Part shown: in pieces, positions 56,654 through 64,000 of the stretch
How the letters are laid out: each line of letters begins with the position of its first letter
Position numbering within the stretch: the first letter of the stretch is position 1
Assembly: GCA_006386115.1 (NCBI GenBank)
Contig: VFIW01000004.1
Coordinates: forward strand, 682,001 to 746,000
Source of the DNA: Globisporangium splendens
Lineage: Eukaryota; Oomycota; Peronosporomycetes; Pythiales; Pythiaceae
Direction: 5' to 3'
DNA length: 64,000 bases
Notes under the pieces: model-generated
Told to the model about the DNA's origin: nothing
What the model saw: the letters and a program-made list of their open reading frames with translations, nothing else
Database searches by the model: none
Translations under genes and position numbers: made by a program

Positions 56654-59600
56654 TTACTTGAGTCGGTTGGCGACGGCGTCGAGGAGCTGGTCCGTGAGGT
56701 TCATGTCGGCCGTGCGCACCGTCAGGTCCACGAAGCCGCCGCTGCGGATCTTGACGTGGATCAGCGCCACGTGTTCCGAGTTCACGAGGCGGCACGCCGC
56801 GATCGCTTCGTTCGCTGCATGAGAGAAACATAAGCACATACGCGCAACATTAGCACTGCAGCAACCATTTTCATCACTTCCAACTGGGCAGTTCAACATG
56901 ACACGTACTCGCTGGAATGGCCTCGACCGTGTGCACCGAGAACTGGTGCATGCGGCTCGAGAAATCGTCCAGCACGCGGATCGAGCTCGGCGCGACCTTG
57001 GTCTTCTTTTCGCACGGGCATGTGCCCCACCGCGCGCCAAAGTCCTGCGTCGTGATCTGCCATGGCTCGAGCGCGCGGCCGTTGTACTGGAAGCCGTTGC
57101 TGTTGCCGCTGTTGCTGTCGTTGCTTCGCGACAAATCTATTGATAATGAGAATAGATCATTCAAAGAGAGAGAGAGTTAGTTAGTCAATGACCCTATGCA
57201 TAAAAGCACGAGATCCACGCTCTTACTATTCACGCTGGACGCGAGACCCGACAGGTTGAATGGGTCCAAGGACGTGACAGGCGCAGGAGCCGCGACTGGA
57301 GCTGGCACGCTTGGTGCTAATGGCGTCGGCGCCAGAGGCGCGCTCATGCCGAACGGATCGACCACCGGCTGTTGCTGCTGGTAAGTGTTGTTGCCCATCG
57401 GTGCTGCTGCTGGCAGTGGTGCGTCGAAAATGTCGAGCAAGTCCACTTCAGCGCGCTGTTGTGGTGGTGGTTGCTGTTGCTGTTGTGCGAAATCCGAACC
57501 TTGTTGCTGCTGCTGTTGCGATGGGTCCGAACGACTCGAAGTACGTCGGGTGGAGGCAGACGATCGGCTCGCAGCCGTCGTGCGACGCGCCGTGCTCAGT
57601 GTGCCACGCACATTGCCACTTACGCGACGTGCGCCGGCATTTGACAACGGCGCTGGGGCGCCTGGGATACCGCCAAAGATCGCCGACGCCAAGATCGCGC
57701 GCTCGTCCACTTGGCCATCGTCGCTTTCGTCGTGGTGCATCTGATCATTTGGTGGATATCCACTCTGTGGCATGCCACTGCCATACGGATCTGGTGGAGC
57801 CCCATAGCTGTTGTTGTTGGCGCCGTATCCGCCCTGTGGGTAGTGTCCTGGTGGCTGCTGTGGTGGCATACCGCCCATGCCGCCATGCTGGTTGTATGGA
57901 TCCATCGGTTGTTGTCCTGGTGGGCCGCCGGCAGCCATTGGGTCCACCCCCGAGTTCAGCCCCGTAGGTCCCCAGACGTTCTTGACGCCGCGGTTGCCGC
58001 CATAGCCACCGGCATCTGGAGCGCCAGGCCATGTGCCATTGCCTCCCTGTGGTTGACCACCCATCTGGTTGTTGTTTGGCGCCCCCCACTGGTTCGTGAA
58101 TGGCTTGGGCACATCGGCAACCGGCAGCTTGACCGAGTACGGGATCTCGGGCTTCTTGTATGCTTCAAAGTTCAGGCGGTTGTTCGACGCGCTGCCCTGG
58201 CCGTCATACTCATCGTCCGAGTCCTCTGGTGGGTCGTATCGTGGCGCACCTTGGGCCACCGCTTTGTCTACGAACGCGCTCAAGAACGAGAGGTTCGGGT
58301 CCACTTCAATGTCCTCGCAACTCGCATCTTCTGGAAACACATCGGCCATCAGTCCGAGGTTCTTCGTCACGGCCAAGTACTCAAAGCACCGCTGCTGCAA
58401 GTCCGTGCTGCGACTCGTCTTGTATTTGTGCATCATCGCATCAGCGATCTCAATCGTGTGGCCCATCTGCGCCGTGATCTTGGTCACGGCTGTCAGCACG
58501 TAGCCGCGCGTCGTGTCTTCCTGTTCAAATGGGCGATCCACGAGCTCACAGAGGCGTTCGCAGATCTCCTCGAGCTCCATGGCTTCCGAGAGGTAGCCGT
58601 ACTCGCCGAGTGTCCACGCCATGGTGCACACGAGGATGTCTGGCAGCACAGGTCGCTCGAGCAAATCCAAATACGTGTCGACGGCGTCGCGTCGGAGTTC
58701 CATGTCCTGGTCCTCGTCTTCGCCGCTGCCCTCGGCGATCAAGCGCAGCAGGTTGTGCGCGACTTCGGGACGCACAAGATCGCCGCCCAACTCGAACACG
58801 TTGGTCATCGTCTGAATGTACCACGCATTGCTTGGCGCGTATCGTTCGGCGCACTGTGTGATGCGCGACACCAGCTCCGTGCGCAAGAATACGTCGGACG
58901 CGTCGCGCAAAAACTGCGTCAACTTGTCGGAAATGAACTCGACGTTCACAGGGTTCGTCATGCGGTACAGCAGATCCAAAGTCTTGCGCTTGAGTGTCTC
59001 GTCCGGGTCCTCCAAACAGTCGATCACGGCCATTTGGTGGGCCGCAGCGTACCGTGGGTGGTCCTTCACGATCGCGGCCAAGCCCGTCACACCCAGGTAT
59101 TTCAAGTTGTGGTTGTCGCTACTAATAAAACGCGAGATGCTCGCGGCCGCGGCGTCCAGCAGCGTGCTGTTCGGGTAGATCGTCGTGACTGTGCGCACGC
59201 ACTCGTAGATGATCGCGTAGCCGACGTTGATACCCGTGTCGGCGCGGCGCATGACATCGTGGAGCACTTCGTACATGCCCTCGCTCGTCTGCTGGTCGGC
59301 TTGGCCCAGCAGCGCGAGGATCTTGAGCAAACGGATCTGGATCCACGGCGCTGGGATGCGGTGGTAGTCGAACTCGCGCGGCAAGCGGTGTTCCGTGATC
59401 TGCTTCAGGATACTCACGAAGCTCGGCACGAGGTCCTTGTAGTCGCTCGGGTTGACCAGCGCCAGGTCGTGCAGAATGCAAAGTGCAGCGCCCATAACAC
59501 TCGGATCGCGGTCGCACAGCGTGCGGCGCAGCGCATCGCCCGTGTCGCCAATGGACTCCGGGTTCAGCTGGTGGAACCGGTGCACAGCCATGACGGCTTT

Positions 59601-60104
59601 CTTGCGCACGAGCTCGGCGTCATGACGCAGCAGATCCAGGATCATGGGCTGCACGGCCGGGATCATCTCGACGGTCACGAGCTTGCACACGGCCATGAGC
59701 GCCGAGCAGACCTCCAAGTGGTTGGACGACTGCAGATCGCGCTGCAACTGGTTGATGATCATGAAGCGGAACTCGTGCGTGGGTGAGAGCACGAGCGAAC
59801 ACGTGAGGTACCCAACGCGCTTCTGCATGAGGTTGGTCGACGCCGTCATCTCGACTGCCTTGATGTACCCGAAGGACGCGTCGTGGCCGAGCATCTCGAC
59901 GTACATGAGGCGGATGAGGAACTCCTTCTTCTTCTTGTTGACCTGCGAACCCGAGCTGCTGGACGTCGTGGTGACCTCGCTGAGCTTGCGCTTGAGCTGC
60001 GCGACCTCATGGATGATGATGCGGTCCTCCTCCTGCTTGGACTTGCTCTCGCCGATGCTCTTGACGAGCTCGAAGAAGTCCTTCGAGAGGTGGCCGCCCG
60101 ACAT
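56654..60104 (-). CDS. AP4E1: AP-4 adaptor complex epsilon subunit
   Basis: Three exons, 60104-57227, 57136-56909 and 56814-56654, give 1088 residues. The first 600 residues are the adaptin trunk of HEAT-like helices. The start, SKDFFELVKSIGESKSKQEE and DRIIIHEV, matches AP-4 epsilon rather than the gamma or alpha adaptins; KKEFLIRLMYVEMLGHDASFGYI and EFRFMIINQLQRDL follow as in all large adaptins. A hinge of about 300 residues is rich in Gly, Pro, Asn and Gln, with poly-Gln runs. The two short last exons encode an ear-like region (WGTCPCEKKTKV, VHVKIRSGGFVDLTVRT-like). AP-4 forms a clathrin-independent coat at the trans-Golgi network. The frame is open above the ATG, but conserved sequence begins only there. 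Confidence 0.93.
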
Positions 60105-60471
60105 GTTGCTTCGTAGCTCTTCTTTGCTATTGCTGTTGTGAGCATTTGGAGGGGGAGCGATCCAAAAGAGAGAGAGGGAACAGTACAGTGCCGCCACGTA
60201 ACTAGGGGTACAGCTACGGGACCAGTGCGAAGACAGTATTGACCTTAATAGTGGTGGTTGTCACACTGCTTTCGTGAGGTTGTGGGTCGTAATGGTCGAA
60301 TAGATACGTCTGAGGGCACATTCGGGCGACATGTGGGACAATGCTGTGGAATTGCGCAGCGTTGCTATTTTTCCATTTGTTTCTTTGGAAGTGCATACAC
60401 CTCTGTATTTGCATAAGACGACCTTTTGGTCAGTCGAAATGGCGAGCTGCTGATCAAGGAGAAAGGAAAAA
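60105..60471. promoter_or_regulatory. Divergent promoter region of AP-4 epsilon and WDR82
   Basis: A 367-bp spacer between two starts. An AG-rich run lies at 60168-60180 near the AP-4 start. Both flanking genes are housekeeping, which suits a shared promoter. No specific factor site was recognised. Confidence 0.4.
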
Positions 60472-61984
60472 ATGGGCAGCAATGGCGCGATGCTCGATGA
60501 CACTGCGCTCCGGAGATACGGCGTCGCACGCAACTTTCCCCCGCAGGTGCGTATCTCCATGCATAACACGGCGATACTCTTTGTGCACTGCATGCCCTAC
60601 ATATCGTATCACGTTGTGCCGATGGCGAATCCGCGTCACTATCGCTTCTGCCATGTAGGACGACGAAGAGCAGGATGTGGTGACGACGACTCTGAGCTTC
60701 CATCAGCAGGGCGAAGTGTGCGTCGCGGCGCGCAACGACGGCGTGATCTCGGTCATCAACTGTCTCAGCGGCATGTGGGTTCGCCTTCGTTTTCTATGTG
60801 GTTTGTATACGCGCACAACCAAGAGAGCTTGATGATACTGAATGGCTACGCTTTGTTTGTGTAATTAGGATCACGAAGACGATCCTGACGAAGCAGTATG
60901 GCGTGGACCTCGTCCGGTTTACGCACCACCCGGACTGCATCCTGTTCTCCTCCATGAACGATGCGAACGACCGTGCGTAAATTACCATGAGGATATCCCC
61001 CCATACGCGGAATCTAATGGACATTATGCTGCTGTTTCATGTGCAGATCGCATTCGGTACCACTCGCTGTTCGACAACAAGTTTCTTCGCTACTACGCAG
61101 GCCATTCCGCCAGGTACGAACGCGGGAATATGGCGTCCTATTGCTGCTGTTATTGTGCATGTACACACAGTGACGTTGTGTTGCTTTGTCTTTTCACAAC
61201 AGAGTGACGTCGTTGATGATGCACCCGACAGCGGACGAGTTCATGTCCTGTTCGCTGGACGGCACAGCCCGACTATGGGATCTGCGCGACCCTGATACTC
61301 GGGTGAATAAGTGATTGACTTGACTGCATTCCCGTGTGGCTATTGAGTAACTTCTGTTGTGTCTTGCAGGCGCTGATTCGCGTGGACCATCAGCCTGCGA
61401 CGAGCGTCTGCGGCGCGTACGACCAGGAGGGCGTCGTGTTTGGCGTGTACACGGACGACCACCTCATCCGCATGTACGACGCGCGCAACTACCAGGACGG
61501 TCCGTTCGCCAAGTTCTCGCTCTACGACTCGAGCATCCTGAGTGTGTTGGACCCGCACTTGGCGCGGCGCCAGGCACCGAACCTGAACGTGAAGAAGCTC
61601 CATGCGCTCGACATCAAGTTCAGCCCCGACGGGAACCAGCTGCTCGTGACCACGAACCGCAGTGTGTTTCTGCATCTAGACGCGTTCGAAGGCCATTTGC
61701 TGCACGTGTTTACGAACCACGAAGCTGCTGCCACGACGGCCAATCAGCCACGAGGCGGCAGTACCAGACTCGGCTCGGCGTACTCGGCCGACGGCGCGTA
61801 CGTCACGACAGGCTCGGAGGACGGACGGCTTTTCGTGTACCGCGCATCCAACGGCGAGCACGTGCATACACTACCACGCGGCCATCAAGGACCTGTGCTT
61901 GACTTGCAGTGGAACCCGCAACGCCACCTTCTTGGGAGCGTCGGCGGCAACTCGACGGTGTTCTGGACCGCAGGGAATATGTAG
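60472..61984 (+). CDS. WDR82: WD40 protein WDR82/Swd2
   Basis: Six exons, 60472-60546, 60659-60774, 60869-60972, 61047-61113, 61203-61302 and 61370-61984, sum to 358 residues. WD-repeat landmarks appear in the WDR82 order: GVISVINCLSG, then the diagnostic QYGVDLVRFTHH, RYHSLFDNKFLRYYAGH, VTSLMMHPTADEFMSCSLDG with TARLWDLRDP, HLIRMYDARN, and a final TGSEDGRLFVYRASNG with GHQGPVLDLQWNP. WDR82 is a shared subunit of the Set1/COMPASS H3K4 methyltransferase and of the PP1/cleavage-polyadenylation termination machinery. The second donor is read as GTGGGT inside ATGTGG because only that keeps the frame. Its stop is 61 bp from that of the convergent hydrolase gene. Confidence 0.93.
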
Positions 61985-62045
61985 TGAACGCCTAAAGAAC
62001 AAATCTTAACAGTCCCGGACAATTCCTTGCAAAATAGAACACTAT

Positions 62046-62996
62046 CTAAATTGTCATTCTCTGTGCCTTTGCCTGCAGTTCCTTGAGCTGCTTGAAAAAG
62101 TCTCGGAACGCGTCCTTGGGTTCTTTGTTCGTCGGGATGTAGTGGCCACCAGGATGCATGAAGATGTGCGGATCCACGAAGCCCTCAGCGACCTTTCTCG
62201 ATCGCGCTGGCTCGATCACGGTGTCCGTCTCGCCGATCACGTGCAGCGTCGGCATCGCGAGCTTCAGTGCCGGGTTCCCGACGCACGGATCGCCTGGCTG
62301 CGGTGCCGAGATGAAGATCCCGAACTTGAACACAAACGGAGAGTCCTCTGGTTTTTCATCTACAAAATGAAACAGAAGCCCCCAGATCAGAATATTCATT
62401 TGCAATAGAGCAATGTACACAGAAGCAGGGGAAGCGCACGCTGGTTTTGCAAGACGAGCGACGCGGTGGTGCCACCCTGACTGAAGCCGAGGATACCGTC
62501 GAACGGACCCTGCTCGCGGCACACCGCGCCGATGTACGCGATCGTTTCGTCCACGTGCGAGAGCGTGTATCCCTCGCCGTCTTCGTTTCGCTGGAACTGG
62601 AACCACGAGTGACCCTGGGACTGCGCTGGCGCGTCTTCCTGCTCAGTGCTATTAACGTTGATTTACAGCGCGAATTAACATCTCAGCTCCACAGAAAATG
62701 AGAGAAAGAACACAGGAATGGGAGAAACGCAGTCTCGATAAAGGGATCGTACCTCGCGGAGTCGTCTTTGTCTCGAGGCTCGCTCAGGAGCGGGCCATCA
62801 ATGCACACTACGCAGCCAAGGCAATTAGGCAAGGATGGCTGTCAAGATGAGACCGTGACACTTATACCCGGACACATAACGCACCAAACTCGGCGCTGGA
62901 CTTGAAGGCTCTGCGGAAGGCGGCGATACGGCCGCGCAGCGTCTCGCCGTCCTGGCCGTAGCCGTGGAGGCACAGCACGCGCAGCTTGTCGGTCAT
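62046..62996 (-). CDS. FSH1/OVCA2-type serine hydrolase
   Basis: Four exons, 62996-62885, 62807-62753, 62648-62440 and 62359-62046, give 229 residues. The alpha/beta-hydrolase fold of the FSH family is clear: RVLCLHGYGQDGETLRGRI at the start, FVCIDGPLL after the first intron, the nucleophile elbow GFSQGGTTASL, the acid in VIGETDTVIEP and the catalytic histidine in HPGGHYIP. Human OVCA2 and yeast Fsh1-3 belong here; OVCA2 is a long-chain ester hydrolase, but substrates vary within the family. No targeting sequence is visible, so it is probably cytosolic. Confidence 0.9.
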
Positions 62997-63281
62997 CTTG
63001 CGCTTTTCAGAGAGTGTGCGGTTCTGGGATGTGAGTGAATGCTGTTTGGGGTTCTGAAAGATGATGACGTCATCCTATTTCAGCATGTCGCTTGAGTTGG
63101 ACGAGACTATCGCCACCAGCACTTTCGATCTAGCCTTCTACAGGACAGACAGCCTTGGTACCAGCTGTTTGTATCGGGAGTACAAGTACCACGACGACAA
63201 TCGACAGTCCACTGCCAAGATCATTGGAAAGGGGCGAATATACTGAACTGAGTATACGAGCCTTTATAAAGAGCGATAAGC
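62997..63281. other. Spacer before the right-edge open frame
   Basis: A 285-bp stretch between the start of the hydrolase gene and the right-edge frame. A palindromic ATGACGTCAT lies at 63064-63073. A TATAAA box lies at 63269-63274, about 10 bp before the ATG at 63282. If the frame belongs to a retroelement, part of this region may be its 5-prime end, but no terminal repeat can be checked within the window. Confidence 0.35.
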
Positions 63282-64000
63282 GAATGCTCTCTCCTGAGGT
63301 CTCCATGACGAATATGGAGCAACCAAAGGAGGGGGCCGCGCGGAAGGAAGCTCCAGATGGTGTTTCCACGAAGACAGCCACCGCGCTGCGGAGTGGACGT
63401 GCGCAAGTCGACGCAGATGTGGCTGTACGAGCGTCGCAGTACGAAGAAGGGGGAGCCCTAGATTCTGTGCACACGAACGATACGGCCCAATTAAAAGCAG
63501 GAGGACAAGACAAGATAAGGACCATTGAAGAGGGCACGACACCATCGCGTGCGGAAGGTTCTCGAAAAGAAGCGTCGACGGAGACTACACCAGTGGAGAG
63601 ATACGAAGCCCTCGCCGCAAAGTTGCGTGTGTCACCAAACGCGGTCAACAAAGTGGAGATTGAATACGAAGTGCGGTTAATGTTCACGGCTCTTTACAAC
63701 GGGATGCGGATTCTGGAGAAACCAAAAAAGGCGAACGGCAATTACCCAACACTCAATGGAGAAGAAGCGGACGCACTGGTAGACCTTTTCCGTCTACTGG
63801 CAATTGAAAAGGGAAAATCCTTTCCGGAGTGGAAGCGGACGATCCAAGATTTATGCAAGGATATGCACCGATCATCTTGGACAGTGGTAGCGCTTATCCA
63901 AAAGAGAATTGACCAGAACAAGCTGGCAGAAGAAACCAAGGCTTCGCCATGGGGCTCGCAAACCAGCACCAACAGTCAAACAAAAGCCAAAGAGCAAGGT
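63282..64000 (+). CDS. Partial open frame, possibly a retroelement gag-like protein
   Basis: The frame is open from the ATG at 63282 to the end of the window (239 codons, no stop), with further in-frame ATGs at 63303 and 63312. The first 110 residues are charged and disordered. The rest is helical: VERYEALAAKLRVSPNAV, FTALYNGMRILEKPKKANG, ADALVDLFRLLAIEKG and FPEWKRTIQDLCKDM, then a Gln/Ser/Thr-rich stretch. Codons are much less GC-rich than in the neighbours, and there is no intron signal. Both facts suit a gag protein of an LTR-type element, but I cannot identify the family, and reverse transcriptase would lie outside the window. A host gene is the alternative. Confidence 0.5.

Noticed and set aside
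57711..59786. 691-residue open frame on the plus strand
   Set aside because: It is antisense to the AP-4 epsilon gene, with no recognisable domain and biased composition; the minus strand encodes an intact adaptin.

Overview
This is nuclear DNA of a eukaryote, most likely an oomycete. Genes are densely packed and usually about 100-500 bp apart. Most are split by short introns of roughly 50-110 bp with GTACG, GTGCG or GTAAG donors and CAG or TAG acceptors. A bacterial-type FtsZ with a mitochondrial-style leader, a ROK sugar kinase and a plant-type glutaminyl cyclase sit among ordinary eukaryotic genes, which fits a stramenopile. I could not fix the genus; a Pythium-like or saprolegnialean species is my best guess.

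Layout, left to right. After about 2 kb without a recognisable gene come: glutaminyl cyclase (+), a coiled-coil gene carrying a nonsense codon and a frameshift (-), a histidine acid phosphatase (+), a C7orf50/WKF-domain protein (-), a cyclin (+), an L-type lectin cargo receptor (-), a secreted four-module cysteine-rich protein (+) and a GPAT-type acyltransferase (-). After a 2.2 kb gene-poor stretch follow a PX protein (+), FtsZ (-), a stand-alone MDH1B N-terminal domain (-), an RWD/CCCH/SANT/CHY zinc-finger protein (-), a ubiquitin-fold plus CW-finger protein (+), a TM9SF nonaspanin (-), dihydropteridine reductase (+), a transportin-3-like importin (-), a small ASDURF-type prefoldin protein (-), a GRAM-like protein (+) and a Cys/His-rich membrane protein with PPxY motifs (-).

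The stretch 41.4-44.2 kb holds a ROK kinase gene and a truncated second copy. The two share a 481-bp block with one mismatch, introns included. Next come lariat debranching enzyme DBR1 (+), PAF1 (-), a membrane/ankyrin protein (+), a HECT E3 ligase that appears to begin with a signal peptide and transmembrane segment (-), a second PX-like protein (-), AP-4 epsilon (-), WDR82 (+), an FSH-type serine hydrolase (-) and, running off the right edge, a low-GC open frame resembling a retroelement gag (+).

There is no operon or single pathway. Themes are RNA polymerase II and RNA metabolism (PAF1, WDR82, DBR1, transportin-3), membrane traffic (lectin, TM9SF, AP-4, PX proteins) and ubiquitin. Strands alternate strikingly: most neighbours are convergent (54-300 bp between stops) or divergent (149-900 bp between starts). 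All exon models below were derived by eye from splice signals and phase. For every multi-exon gene given with explicit exons, except the damaged coiled-coil gene, the summed exon length is a multiple of three. No tRNA, rRNA or CRISPR was found.
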